Assembly: GCA_028829895.1 (NCBI GenBank)
Contig: CM054181.1
Coordinates: 33,544,259 to 33,608,258, forward strand
Length of the DNA: 64,000 nt
DNA from: Sinotaia quadrata
Lineage: Eukaryota; Mollusca; Gastropoda; Architaenioglossa; Viviparidae
Direction of reading: 5' to 3'
The stretch's first letter is position 1; each line of letters opens with the position of its first letter. Of this stretch, positions 12,316-25,505 are shown one piece after another. The notes under the pieces were generated by a model that was given only the letters and a program-made list of their open reading frames with translations, was not told where the DNA came from and did not search any database. Made by a program: the position numbers and the translations under genes.

Positions 12316-12663
12316 AATTTTGCATTAAGAGCGATATAAACATTATGAAACGCATTTAAAAATTTTAAGGTCATTATAATCAGCAACAAGAAACGTATAA
12401 AAATCATTAAGAGTTTTATTTAGATCATTAAAATCAGTATTAAGATAATTAAAGGTCTGTATTTAGAACCTTAAGGTATGTATTAAGGGCATCTGCATTA
12501 GTAATTTTAAGGTCACTATTAAAATATTAAGGGTTGTATAAGTTCATTAAGTGTGTATAAAGGTCACTACGGATTGCATATGATCATTATTGTTATATGG
12601 AGATATTAAAGGCCACTTAAAGACCATTAGGGCTGTGTATATATATATATATATATATTAATT
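12316..12663 (+). repeat. Very degenerate about 30-bp repeat, then (TA)n
   Basis: Phrases such as 'ttaaggtcattat' and 'attaagggttgtata' recur every 25-40 bases without a stable unit. A TA run lies at about 12638-12660. Confidence 0.4.
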
Positions 12664-12812
12664 AGTTTGTCTGCCATTTTCCGACTGCAAGTCGCTATAT
12701 ATCACTCACTAGCTGGTCTGCCTTTTTCCGTCTACAAGTCGCTTTTTATCACTCACTAGCTTTTCTGCCATTTTCCGACTGCAAGTCGCTTTTTATCACT
12801 CACTAGCTTGTC
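12664..12812 (+). repeat. 47-bp minisatellite, 3 units
   Basis: Each unit contains 'ccgactgcaagtcgct' and 'tatcactcactagct'. Confidence 0.85.
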
Positions 12813-13150
12813 GCTGAGGTCTTGCATGGAGTTTCCACATTTCCAAGATGTGAAGGGATAGTATTAGTAAGAGAAACCATGAAAGATATTTGAGGTGTCC
12901 GATGCATTAATTATTAATAACTGCTGTGTTTTGCTTCCATAGGGAGGAAACCCATTCATTTATCTCGAAATGATAGATTAAGCTTCAAGAGAAATTTTAT
13001 CAATGCTTTGTTTTATTTAATAGCTTAATTTCCTTTATCAAAACATATTAATAAAATGTGTTTCTTGTGTGACTCAGGCATTCGTACTTTCATCCTGTCT
13101 ATTTCATATGAAGTCTTACTTACTTCCTACTTCTCAGTTATTTGTTTGAG
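12813..13150. other. AT-rich non-coding DNA
   Basis: No signal was recognised. Confidence 0.4.
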
Positions 13151-13516
13151 AATATTTATTATTGTTACAAAACAAGAGGTATTTATTATTATTGCTACCA
13201 AACAAGAGATATTTATTATTATTGCTACAAAACAAGAGATATTTATTTTTATTGCTACAAAACAAGAGATATTTATTTTTATTGCTACAAAACAAGAGAT
13301 ATTTATTATTATTGCTACACAACAAGATATAATTATTATTATTGCTACAAAACAAGAGATATTTATTTTTATTGCTACAAAACAAGAGATATTTATTATT
13401 ATTGCTACACAACAAGATATAATTATTATTATTGCTACCAAACAAGAGATATATATTATTATTGCTACCAAACAAGAGATATTTATTATTATTGCTACAA
13501 AACAAGAGATATTTTT
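13151..13516 (+). repeat. 30-bp minisatellite, 12 units
   Basis: The unit contains 'attattattgctacaaaaca' and 'agagatattt'. Two variant units read 'acaacaagatataatt' and alternate in a higher-order pattern. The 30-bp period opens long frames on both strands that are not genes. Confidence 0.95.
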
Positions 13517-13800
13517 CCCCTTGTAGAAAGCGGGTGAATGTAGGAATATCACAAAGTTCTCAATTCTTTGCTCAAGATGTTATTGTAATAACAAAGAAAC
13601 AAATTTGTAACTACTTACTAGAAATAGCTTTGAGCCGATATCAGTGACTCTGTTCTGTGTCAGTAACAGAAACTTTGGACAATTAAAGGGAATTAATTAC
13701 TTCCACACGTAAAAAGAAGTATTTGATTTTACAGATAGCAGAAAGAAAGTTCGGAAAAAGATAAGATGAAATAAAGGCTGACAGAAAGGAAAGAAGTAAG
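13517..13800. other. Non-coding spacer
   Basis: No feature was recognised. Confidence 0.4.
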
Positions 13801-14044
<244 letters not shown>

Positions 14045-14691
14045 TGACACAGAAGACAGAAAGCAAAAAAGAAAGTAAGATTTGAAGAAGAAAGGAAGGA
14101 TGGAAATATGATACAGAAGCACAGATAAAAACATATTTAGCATGCCGACGAGAGGAAAAAAATATGTGTAAACATTCACATATCACCAAAGCAAAGGAAA
14201 TAAGTAAATAAATAAAAAAAGAAGACCAAAATGTTTAACAACAACACTTCGCGTCCACGAACCGCGATTCTGTCTCTAGCATGTCTGCTGTGAAAGGCAG
14301 TTGGCGCCGATTTTCTTGCCGTTTTACTTAACTCTAATTTCTGAGCGTGTCTGCGTGTAGATAGATTGCCTTCAGAAACGCTGTGACGTGGTTCAGAAAT
14401 GATCATTGCCTTCGCCTACATGAGAGCTAAGCAAGAGGGGACTATCTCATTGGGATCTTGATGGCCGTGCCACATCAGAATCTCTCTAGTTTTATTTATT
14501 GCAGGATAAAGGAAAAGTTAACTCTAGGGTCAGCCAGTGAGATTTACCTATGAAGGCAAACTGGGACTTACAGGGTAGAAAGTGACGCATTTTAGGACAG
14601 GGTGGAATATAACACAAATTCAGGCGGGACTACTGCGTCGAGAAATTCGATTGAAGGGACGCCATGTTGTGAGGGGTGGACGGTATTCAGA
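14045..14691. other. Non-coding; CpG-richer patch at 14240-14410
   Basis: CpGs and balanced composition at 14240-14410 contrast with the surroundings, and a minus frame (14176-14406) covers it. No domain or clear splice sites were seen, so an exon or promoter remains possible but unsupported. Confidence 0.3.
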
Positions 14692-14790
14692 TATTATTGG
14701 GGGCGAAATGTTATGCAAATATAGACACGTCTGACAAAAGGAAAGGTGATGTAAATATAGACACGTCTGACAAAAGGAAAGGTGATGCAT
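14692..14790 (+). repeat. 36-bp tandem duplication
   Basis: Two copies of 'aaatatagacacgtctgac' plus 'aaaaggaaaggtgatg'. Confidence 0.8.
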
Positions 14791-15769
14791 TATTAGATGG
14801 ATAAGCTGAACTGCAAACTCAGAGTACCACACTTCATAGCTGAGTGGATAACAATCGTTTTTACTTCATATTTTCATAGTAAACCTTTCTCTTACGATAT
14901 GTTTATTTGTAAAAGCATATTTGAATTGATATAATAATAATTTCTTTAGAGAGTTAAGACCATTAACATGGTTTACTTTAACTTGCTTGATATTAGAACA
15001 TTTGAGTTTCTTAAGAGATACGAAAGTTTGTTAATAATACTAAGTTATCTAGCCTTTTAAAAGAAAGATTTGTTTTATATGTTAAAAAAAAGTGGTTTGT
15101 TTTGTTAAGAACATTGTTTAGCTTATGAGATACTCTTAAATTCTGCATTGTATGTAAAAAAATCGTTGTACTCGTTCAGATAATAGTATGTACAACGAAT
15201 TTACACTAAACACTCGCTTTTGTTTGTTCAGATACAAGTTTTAATATGTTTATTTTTTTTAAATGATAACAGATTAATGTCCTTTCTAAATGAGTAATTT
15301 TCACTTGTCCAAGGAATTTCAAAGTGGAATAGTTTGAAAAAAAACAAAGTAAATTACGAAAAAGGGAAAGGCAAAACCGTGATAGAGAAATGAAACTCTG
15401 TGACATCCTACGATCCATAATGAACTACCTCTTGGAGGACAAGATATATATCTATGATAACTAGAAGGCAAAACTACACTAAAAGGCATAGACAAAACTA
15501 TACTCAGTAGAAAAAGACAAAACTGCGATTATAAAATAGTGCAAATCAAGGAGAAACAGGAAAAGTAAAAGATTGTTGTAAATACCACAAAATCAGAAAA
15601 AGATAGGAATGATGAGAGTTAAGAGAATTGAGAGATAAGATGACAAATATGAGGGACAGATGAGAGAGGGGTGAAAGAGATTATGGGTATAAGGGGAAAA
15701 GTGAGGGAGTTGACATAGTGACATAGAGATGATAGGGTGATGGGACAGAGGGAGAGAAATGGTGACAAA

Positions 15770-15772
<3 letters not shown>
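14791..15772. other. AT-rich non-coding DNA
   Basis: It is purine-rich toward 15772 ('gagagaggggtgaaagag'). No coding signal was seen. Confidence 0.4.

Positions 15773-15829
<57 letters not shown>
15773..15829 (+). repeat. (GA)n microsatellite
   Basis: Pure GA run of about 55 bp. Confidence 0.98.
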
Positions 15830-15831
<2 letters not shown>

Positions 15832-16389
15832 TGAAAGAAGGGTGAGAAAGAGAACGAATATACTATGTAGAATCTTTCTCAAACTGAATTCGGAGTGCAG
15901 TGCGCCGTTTGTCAGTTTTTCACGTGCTTTAAGCGTAAATCCTACTTCCGTCAAATTCCCTAATGGGGCCAATTGTTAAGAGCCATTCATAAAGCATATA
16001 AATCTACAATACTTTATTGATTATTATCTTCTTTAATTTATCCCACGTCTTTTAATGCATTCTACAACGGATAAATTCTGTTGGATTAAAGCATTGACAA
16101 ATGTATCGGAATGGTTTCAAAACGGTGTTTAAAAGATCAGTAGTGAAAAGCTAGAGCAAATACAATAAGAAAGGGAAAACGGTAATTACAGTGACACTGC
16201 TCCCATTATAGTCTCCACATCATGCCACTTATAACCAACGTGCGCAACGTGGTTGGCCTTTGACCTAATTTTCTGGGGAAGAGGGGTACCAGGCCCGTCA
16301 GACAGGTGGACGTTAAAAGTGTTTTTCCTTTAACACTAACGGTTTGCTTTTGAAATATGTGAATGATGATATTCTTAAAAATGAAAATG
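15830..16389. other. Unrecognised spacer
   Basis: A more balanced patch at 16180-16330 contains a minus frame with no known motif. Nothing can be assigned. Confidence 0.3.
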
Positions 16390-16472
16390 CATACGCAGTT
16401 TAAATTGTGTTGTTTCACGCAAGTCAGAGTAAGTAAATTGTGTTGTTTCACTCAAGTCAGAGTAAGTAAATT
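16390..16472 (+). repeat. 37-bp tandem duplication
   Basis: Two copies of 'aaattgtgttgtttcac' followed by 'caagtcagagtaagt', plus the start of a third. Confidence 0.8.
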
Positions 16473-16513
16473 GGAGTGTTGTGATGTCACCAATCTATGG
16501 GTGTGATATAAGT

Positions 16514-16514
<1 letters not shown>

Positions 16515-16600
<86 letters not shown>

Positions 16601-16685
16601 GTCTGTCTGTCTGTTTGTCTATCTATCTATCTATCTATCTATCTGTCTGTCTGTCTGTTTGTCTATCTATCTATCTATCTATCTA

Positions 16686-16741
<56 letters not shown>
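16515..16741 (+). repeat. (TCTA)n/(TCTG)n microsatellite
   Basis: Blocks of TCTA alternate with TCTG blocks. The array directly replaces the left end of LTR copy C. Confidence 0.98.
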
Positions 16742-18160
16742 CCTATGAGAACGAGACCAGCCAATGGGCTGAGATCAATAGTTTACACACTGTAGAGAAT
16801 TCAATTGTCTGATTCACTTTGAATTTGGTGTTGCAAGAAGTCCGGTCATGAAAGGCAGATATTATTAGCTTAATGGTGAGATGGTGAGTTAACTGACTGA
16901 TTGAGAGAGAATGGAATTAGTTTGTGCATTTTTGCTATTGTTATGTTATACTTGCATTTTATGTAGAGATGAATTATGTGGGTAGACTATTATTTCTACA
17001 AATTGTGAACTATAATGCTTTTATGTAGTATGCTAAGCCCTTGACATTGTTTCTAATTAACCTGTTCATAAAACTGATATACTTATTTGTAATGCTGTGT
17101 GCAGGTATCTGGCAAATAAATACCGTTGCAGGAAACTGTATTTGAGACTTGAACGTAAAATGAATGGAGTTATAATGAGAAAAACGGGAAAGTTAGAGTT
17201 TGTTCCATGATTATATTTTTACAGGGACTAAGCAGCCTTTCCGTGTATTATCTGAATCTCCTGGTTTATTGATTATAAAACACTATGACTGCGTTCAATG
17301 TGGGAAATATCTAACACCGTGTGTGTACGTATAAGGAATACACCACACTATATTGATGTATGGTAGCAAGTTATGCTGACTACACTGAGCAATTTCTGGT
17401 AGAGGGAAGTTACTAGATATTGCTACAATTGTTATTCTGCTTCAAGGAGCGAGTAAGGCAGAAAAAGTGCCCAGGTAACCATTGAGAGGATAGCAGCGAA
17501 TCAGTGTTTTCAACATGAAGAAAGAAACATGTGGAATTTGCGTGGACAATACCTTGTGACATTGTTACAAACACATGTAAACTATAGAGACAGTGCTTAA
17601 ACAGTTTACATAGAAACTATTATTGCTTATCTCTAATAACTATATTTGTCTTCTCCTATGAGAACTATCCTGTGATTTGTATTGATATTAAATTGTTGAA
17701 TTTTATTTTAGGATATACGTCTGTGTAGTATAAAAGCTTTTCAAACAAGGTTTCATAGAAATATTGATGTCAAGTAATATTTTTCATTGTATCTGTTATA
17801 TGTATATTTGATTATTTAAATATAATGACCTTCTTACACATATTGATAATCTTATGCAAGCGACGATACTGGGTGGTTGGAGGTTCGCTAAATATAGATT
17901 AAAGACGGATTTGTTTTCTTTTTAAATACGACGTTTTCTACCTACGGAAATGTTGTGTGACAGTAAATGTTTGTACTTAATGTTGTGGAAGAGTAAACGT
18001 TTACAGCGCCCGCATATCCGCCAAGTGAGATTCGAGTGGTGTCTGCTGGAGAATTATTAACAGCATCAATTTAGATTCTCATCACATGTAATTAGCTATG
18101 GATCATTAAAAAAATATTAATAATACTCATAACCATTAACTAAATGGCATTGGCGTCACA
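16742..18160 (+). mobile_element. Solo LTR, copy C (left end lost to microsatellite)
   Basis: Homology to the family begins at 'gagaacgagaccagcc' right after the TCTA array and runs to the family end 'tggcgtcaca'. About 250 bp of the left end are missing. The right side then enters another CCAT/CTAT microsatellite, so no target duplication can be read. Confidence 0.7.
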
Positions 18161-18164
18161 CTAT

Positions 18165-18252
18165 CCTTCCATCCATCCATCCATCGATCCATCCATCTAT
18201 CTATCTATATATCTAATTATCTAGCTACCTACCTACCTATCTATCTATCTGT
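18165..18252 (+). repeat. (CCAT)n/(CTAT)n microsatellite
   Basis: Short mixed tetranucleotide blocks with CTAC interruptions, abutting the end of LTR copy C. Confidence 0.95.
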
Positions 18253-19194
18253 TTGCGCGATCGTGCATAATTAATCTCATTTGGGACTTTGATGTTTTCA
18301 TATGGATGGACGTATATATGAGTAATGTGCATATTTAAATATTGTCTTGTATTGATAAATTACAATTTATAACTTTGAGCGTTTTCTGATATCAGTTTAC
18401 AAATAAAGAGAGAGAGATAATTCTTTGTTAGACACTTTAAAATTGATTTCATACCATTAGAAACGTCAACAACGCTAGGTTTTGAAAAAGAGTGTTGGCC
18501 CGAAATAAAATCGAAAGGAAAATTTCAGTCCTTTTTTTAAATGTATTTCTTGTAATATTGTACAAAAGAAGAATCTTGACCCAACTTCCAATCAAGGACA
18601 TGCTTCAGTTGCCCTAAAAGTACTGATATTTAACCACTACATCTAGACCTTGAGGAGTAATTGTTAAATGTGTACACAATTTAATTAAAAACTTTCTTTA
18701 AGATAAAGTGCTGAATTTACGCAATCAAATTAAAGACTTTCTTTGAGACCAAGTATTGATGCCTGAACAGTTTAATTCCAAACTTTCTTTTCGACCATGT
18801 TTGCATTCTTTCAAAGAAGGTTTTCTCTGAGAGTAAGTAATGATTAAAGACTTTAATTCAAGGCCGTCCTTGAAATCAAGGTTTAATTTTTACAAATGTA
18901 ATTCAAATTTATTTTAAAAATTGGTCTATTTACATTCGTTAATTTATTCTTTGATTTACATAATGTATTTTAAAGCATTTCTTGAGATCAGATTTTCCTG
19001 TATAGGTAACTTTATTGCAAGTCACCTGTGTATAATATTTTGTTGTTTACATATTTCGTTGAAAGTCATCTGTTTAATCAATATTTGTGTATTTTATTCA
19101 AGGCGCCAATGTGACCAAGTACCGAATTTTACAAAACTAAATTTCATTTCAAAGTCTTGTTGCGATAAAAATGTAAACTGTGCATGCACTTATT
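18253..19194. other. AT-rich DNA with faint repeat traces
   Basis: Phrases like 'actttcttt.agac.aagt' recur at roughly 60-70 bp from 18680 to 18890, suggesting a very old tandem array. No coding frame was recognised. Confidence 0.35.
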
Positions 19195-19452
19195 CTAGTT
19201 TAAGTAAACTGTGTTTGCAGAGCATCTATTGCTAAGTAAACTGTGTTTGGAATGTATCTATTGCTAAGTAAACTGTGTTTGGAATGTATTGCTAAGTAAA
19301 CTGTGTTTGGAATGTATCTATTGCTAAGTAAACTGTGTTTGGAATGTATCTATTGCTAAGTAAAGAGTGTTTGGAATGTATCTATTGCTAAGTAAACTGT
19401 GTTTGGAATGTATCTATTGCTAAGTAAACTGTTTTTGGAATGTATCTATTGC
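19195..19452 (+). repeat. 32-bp minisatellite, about 8 units
   Basis: The unit combines 'ctaagtaaactgtgtttgga' and 'atgtatctattg'. One unit is shortened by loss of 'atct'. Confidence 0.9.
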
Positions 19453-19900
19453 AATGAATGTTATTTTTAAATAAACGTTGATTGAATTATGATATTCTTA
19501 ATTAAACTGTCTGCAAGGAATGCTATTCTTAACTAGGCTGTGCTTGAATAATAATCTAAACTGTATTTGAAAAAATGCTATTCTTTAGTAATCATTCTTC
19601 ACTGACTACTATTCTAAACTAAACTGTGTTTTGCAACGATTACTGCTCTTAAATAAAGTGTTTATTTTAAATTGAATGCTTAATTAAATTTTACCTGTGC
19701 TGAATAGCAATGTTATACATAAGTAAAATGTATTTTCATTAAATGTTAGGTCTTAGTAAAGGACGTTTTCAATGCATGTTCACAGTAAACTTGTTTGCAA
19801 TGAATGTTATGCCTTAGTAAAGGAAGTTTTCAATGCATGTTCACAGTAAACTTGTTTGCAATGAATGTTAGGCCTTAGTGAGGGGCGTTTGCAATGAATT
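19453..19900 (+). repeat. Diverged continuation of tandem repeats
   Basis: 'taaactgt' and 'gaatg(t)tat' recur irregularly. A clearer 59-bp duplication at about 19743-19885 contains 'cagtaaacttgtttgcaatg'. Confidence 0.5.
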
Positions 19901-20005
19901 ATGTACAATTTCAAAAGGTCATATACTGATATACATTTCAAAAGGTCATATACTGATATACATTTCAAAAGTTCATATACTGATATACATTTTCAAAAGT
20001 TCATA
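19901..20005 (+). repeat. 27-bp minisatellite, 4 units
   Basis: The unit contains 'catttcaaaaggtcatatac' and 'tgatata'. Confidence 0.85.
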
Positions 20006-20515
20006 AGTTGTAACATTACATGTCATAAAGCCCATGATAGATGATAACAAGACAGTTCACTAGTGTTGTAACAGTACATGCCATTAAGCCCACGATAGAT
20101 GATAACAAAACAGTTCACAAGTGTTGTAACAGTACATGCCATTAAGCCCACGATAGATGATAACAAGACAGTTCACAAGTGTTGTAACAGTACATGCCAT
20201 TAAGCCCACGATAGATGATAACAAGACAGTTCACAAGTGTTGTAACAGTACATGCCATTAAGCCCACGATAGATGATAACAAGACAGTTCACAAGTGTTG
20301 TAACAGTACATGCCATTAAGCCCACGATAGATGATAACAAGACAGTTCACAAGTGTTGTAACAGTACATGCCATTAAGCCCACGATAGATGATAACAAGA
20401 CAGTTCACAAGTGTTGTAACACTACATGCCATTATGCCCACGATAGCTGATAACAAGACAGTTCACAAGTGTTGTAACACTACATGCCATTAAGCCCACG
20501 ATTGATGACATAAAA
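20006..20515 (+). repeat. 58-bp minisatellite, about 8.5 units
   Basis: Near-identical units combine 'cattaagcccacgatagatg', 'ataacaagacagttcacaag' and 'tgttgtaacagtacatgc'. The uniformity suggests recent expansion or homogenisation. There are no unique spacers and no neighbouring nuclease genes, so it is not a CRISPR array. Confidence 0.95.
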
Positions 20516-21797
20516 TACGAGTTTCAAACCTAAAGACTCATACTGCAATAAGAGTTTAAAAGCTACAACCAACACAATTTATTTCTTAAACCTGAATATA
20601 TAACAGAGGCATAATGACCCCATTGTTTCCACATGAACCTGCAATTTGAATACAATTCCGAAAGGTCATGGCACTGATGATTCACTACGAACTTGAAAGT
20701 TACTTACAAATATGGCAGGAATCCTCACGCTGCATCCATGACCTTTAAACAAAACTTTCAAATTAGGCATCAGAGATGTACTAAATAAGTGAAAGCACTG
20801 TTTCTTTTCTTCTTTATTTTATCTCTGATTTTTTTTCAGGCACCAAAAGTCTTACAGCATGCTGTGCAGCATGAATATAACGCACCGACCGGCGGAATGA
20901 CGTGCTGTTGAACGCGACGATAATTAATCCAGCGAGACAGAACGTGTCGTAGAAATAAGTGTGGGCGAGGCGGAGACAGTGTGCGGGATGTGCAATTTTA
21001 GAACAATTTAGATTCCGAGGGTGAGGGATGAAAATTGGCAAAGTCGTGGATTGGGATAGGAGGTTCAGACTAATAAACAATTATTCAGAAGTTTGCAGTA
21101 GTGGTTTTGGTAGTGGTGGTAGTGGGGGCTCCAATGTGAAAGAAAAATGAGATGGATGGAAAGGAAGGAGACTGCTGTTCAAGAAATGAGAAAATCATTT
21201 TTGCACAAAACAAATCAAAACAACATTTGCGTATAGGCGCAGGCACAAAAGAACGCCGACATTAAAAGTATGTTTGTTTCATGCTTAATGCTTCTTAATG
21301 CTTCTATTTATTTATCGATTGATATTATTATCTGTATTATTGTTCTCGGGGATTTTTTGGTATTAATTTGCTTCCCCTTGTTACTTTTCTATATTTATTT
21401 GTTTATTTATTTGTATGCCTTCTTTTGTACCTTTTCATACTTTGTGGCGTTAAGACTTTTTTAATAATTAAACTACAACTGTTGGAGCTGGGCCTGTGAA
21501 TTAAAGTATATAAATAAAATAATGATGTTTATATGAAATTAAGATTTGAGTTTTTGAAGACTGAATAAAATTGGAACAACATTTTGAAAATTAGCTTTAC
21601 TTTAAGTGTGGTTTGGGTTTTTATAAATTACTTTTGAAATATTTAATACATGAATGAATTAGTCGGTCACTTATATTCTTGTGAGTGTATGACATTTGAA
21701 TTTTTGAAGACTGATTTAAATAGGAAATACATTTTGAACTTCGGCTTTATTTCAAGTTTATTTTTGTTTCACTTTTGAAATCTCGAACACGTGACTG
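20516..21797. other. Non-coding, with a strong splice-acceptor-like site
   Basis: A long pyrimidine tract ends in AG at 20838-20839 and is followed by about 200 bp of CpG-containing sequence. All three plus frames stop soon after it, so any exon here would be untranslated. A minus frame (20814-21080) is unrecognised. Confidence 0.3.
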
Positions 21798-22573
21798 AAT
21801 GAAAGGCGGCTGTTAGCTTAATGGTGAGTTAACTGACTGGTTGAGGAGATAGAATGGACTTAGAAATATTTCGTGCATTTTAGCTACTCATATGTTATAA
21901 TTGAGGGTTTCTTTGATATATATTATATCAGTGGACTATTGTTTCTAAAAAAATAACTAATATGTAATATGCTAAGCACTTGATATTGTTTCTAATGAAC
22001 CCGTTCATAAACTATTATACTCTATTTATTATTCAGTGTTCGTGTATCAGGATAATAAATTATGTCGCAAGAACCTATAATTTGAGACATGATAGTAATA
22101 TATAATTCAGTTACAAATGAATACAGTGGAAAGTTAGCATTTGTTCCCTGATTATATTTTACAGGGAATAAGCAGCTTTTTCTTGTTTTACTTGAATCTC
22201 CCAGTTTACTGATTTACAAACCGCTGTGACAATTGTAGACGTGATAATTATCTACCCCAGTGTGTACATGTAAGGAATACAGTGCACTCTGTTGACGTAT
22301 GGTGGCAAAGTATGCTGATTACATCGTGGAATTTCTGGTACAAGGAAATTACTGGAAATTGCTACATAGTTGTTCTACTTAAGGGAGCTAATACGTAGGA
22401 ACACCTAGGTTAGCCTTGAGAGAATAGCGGCTAGTCATTATTCTACAACATGCAAGAGAAATTAACCTGACAATTCCCTTTGGACAAAAAGCTTTTGACT
22501 TTGTTATGAGGGAGGCATGAGGCTTCACACAAACTATTATCACTATAATCTCATTGCTCCCTTTCTGTTCTCA
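21798..22573 (+). mobile_element. Solo LTR fragment, copy D
   Basis: A central segment of the LTR family, from 'gaaaggcggctgttagctta' to the 'ataatctcattgctcc' block. Both true ends are missing. The right break coincides with the start of a 48-bp minisatellite. Confidence 0.65.
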
Positions 22574-22832
22574 CACACTCTCCAGAAATAGAATGTCACA
22601 ATATTTTCACCCCAGAATCACACATTCTCCATAAATAGAATGTAACAATATTTTCATCTCAGACTCACACACTCTCCAGAAATAGAATGTTACAATATTT
22701 ACACCCCAGACTCACACACTCTCCAGAAATAGAATGTCACAATATTTACACCCCAGAATCACACACTCTCCAGAAATAGAATGTCACAATATTTACACCC
22801 CAGAATCACACACTCTACAGATATAGAATGTC
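22574..22832 (+). repeat. 48-bp minisatellite, about 5.5 units
   Basis: The unit combines 'acactctccagaaatagaat' and 'gtcacaatatttacacccca'. Confidence 0.9.
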
Positions 22833-23397
<565 letters not shown>

Positions 23398-23504
23398 ACA
23401 CATGCATCACATTCGCACGCATTTAAGCATACATGCAAACCCAAACCCAACATACAATAAACTACTCGCACACAAATATAAACATGCGCAATTTATACAC
23501 AAAC

Positions 23505-23507
<3 letters not shown>

Positions 23508-23542
<35 letters not shown>

Positions 23543-23549
23543 GCGCGCA
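23508..23549 (+). repeat. (CA)n(CG)n microsatellite
   Basis: A CA run ends in 'cgcgcgcg', a sequence able to adopt Z-DNA. Confidence 0.95.
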
Positions 23550-23960
23550 TTTATATACAATAGATACAAACGCACACTAAATTCTTCAACAGATACACAC
23601 GAAAAACCACTTTTATTAAAATAATCTTTTGCGGTACATTTTTCTATAACTCACTTGGAATGGGAATATTTCGGCTGCTATATATTAAAGATATTTTTGA
23701 GGCACTATATACATTTATATTGTGACTTTATGATTGTGACTTTAGATTGAATGGCTATGTACATCGATTTATTAAACTGGAAATAAATCATGTTTGATAT
23801 TCTAACTAAATTACCATTAAAGTCGTTGTATTAATATACTTACCTTGCCTTGAGATCTAAGCACTTGCCTCCGGGTTTGCATGGGTTTGAACCCATGTTA
23901 TCGATTATAATAGCTAGAGGTTTCTTCTGACTCAAAACTACACTTTCTGGAGTGATACTG
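23550..23960. other. AT-rich spacer
   Basis: No gene signal was seen. A short perfect palindrome 'gggtttgaaccc' lies near 23883. Confidence 0.4.
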
Positions 23961-24215
23961 ATAAGTTGTCTGGAGATGTACAGTAATACAATGACTTTAA
24001 TGGCAAGGTAAGTAGAGTTGTACATTAATACACTGACTTTAATGGTAAGTAGATCTGTACAGTAATACAACGATTTTAAGCATAAATAGAGCTGTAAAAT
24101 AATGCAATGACTTTAATGGCGAGGTAAGTAGAGCTGTACAGTAATACAATGGCTTTAATGGTAAGTAGAGCTGTGCAGTAAGACAAAATCTAAGGTAAGT
24201 GGAGCGGTGCAGTAA
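23961..24215 (+). repeat. About 43-bp minisatellite, 5-6 degenerate units
   Basis: Units contain 'gactttaatggcaaggtaag' and 'tagagctgtacagtaataca', with indels. Confidence 0.75.
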
Positions 24216-24549
24216 TATTGTGTGCTAATGACATCGCCTTGGAAATTCTGTTTTAGTTTTGACAACCGAATTCTGAGCTGTCTAGAATCTTGACTTCTTT
24301 CAAATCTGAAGTTACAGAATTCGTCCAATTTTGATTGAAATATTGTCACACAATCTGAAGAGGTAGGGAACTCAAGAAAAACAAAGTATAAATTGAAGAT
24401 AATTGAAGAAGAATAACAACAAAGATGAGCCATTGAAGGAAGCTGTAAAAGAGAGTGGGTTATACCACCACCTCTACCACCGCACAAACAGACAAAGAAA
24501 CATGTAAGAAAACAATAAAATAAGCATTATCAAATATTTGGAGTCAAAA
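24216..24549. other. Unrecognised spacer
   Basis: A minus frame at 24155-24487 (110 codons) has no recognised motif and partly overlaps the repeat array. Confidence 0.3.
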
Positions 24550-25215
24550 GTCTTTTCATGGCCAGTATGTTCGACAAGCTGATGAAACATCAGCAACAAA
24601 AACAAAATCAAATTGCAGACGGTTGAAAGAGGCCGGTTTGAAAGCTGAAACATAAGCACTCAGAACAATTTTTCAAGATTAAGCACTAAAAACAAAATCA
24701 CAAAAAGCAAAATTCTTTAAAATCTCAAATGATTCCAAATGCAGACTCTGCGAAAACATGGATGAAACAACAGACCTGGATGTCAGTGTCTGGCTGGATC
24801 AGAATATAGTAAAAGACACAACGTAGTGGCAAATGTCATAAATAGAATGTAGTTTAGGACTAATGGAATAAAATGTGTAGAAAGAGCATGGATGCACCAA
24901 CCAGAAGCAGTCACCGAGACAGACAAACATTGCGGAATGTAGCGATAAGAACAGATCCAGTTAATTCTGTGCGAAGACCAGACATTGTAGTAATCGATAA
25001 GTCTAACCGAAATACCACGATCCCAGATTAGAAATCTAAAGATTATAGAATGTAAAAGCAAGTAGTGATATCTGCAATGAGAGGATCTTTAGAGAACATA
25101 ACAACTGAGTTGGAAAGCTACCTGAATAAACTACCTGGAAACCACTAACTCGCCTCACTATTAAAAAGAGGGCTCCTGGGAAATGCCCACATCTTCCGTA
25201 AAACCTTGACTCTCC
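24550..25215 (+). mobile_element. LINE 3' end, decayed (second copy, RLE type)
   Basis: Translating across frameshifts gives the expected order for the end of a restriction-like-endonuclease LINE: a basic helix region (ADETSATKTKS and RRLKEAGLKAE), a zinc-binding CRLC motif near 24740, then GSEYSKRHNVVANVI, then RRPDIVVIDKSN near 24975 (the RPD catalytic motif), then ESYLNKLPG and GLLGNAHIFRKTL. At least three internal stops and two frameshifts are present, and the second catalytic acidic residue is not preserved in frame. The parts shared with 4121-4490 are clearly homologous, so both derive from one LINE family. Non-functional. Confidence 0.75.
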
Positions 25216-25505
25216 AAGAACTTTGGTAAGATTCCGAGACCTTGGTTCACAACTGATAATTAAAATAAGTCGTGGAAGATAGAATGAAAAATAATAATAA
25301 ATGAATGCTTGACACATTGATAATTAGAAAGACTCTCAGCGCTTTATAGTATCTACACATCGAAATGGCAATACATACTTTTTAAATAAATACATAAACA
25401 TAAAAATGGAAAAGCAGCATAATAAATCCACGTGTAAAATACATGTCTTTGTACTTGTTAAATAAAAAGGGAAAATCATTTTAAGAGACGGGGGTGAAAA
25501 CTGTC
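25216..25505. other. AT-rich spacer
   Basis: No feature was recognised. Confidence 0.4.

Noticed and set aside
20006..20515. CRISPR-like regular array
   Set aside because: Units are contiguous identical 58-mers without unique spacers, in eukaryotic DNA with no cas genes.
23875..23900. tRNA B-box-like 'gggtttgaaccc'
   Set aside because: No A box or cloverleaf could be built around it; it is just a short palindrome.
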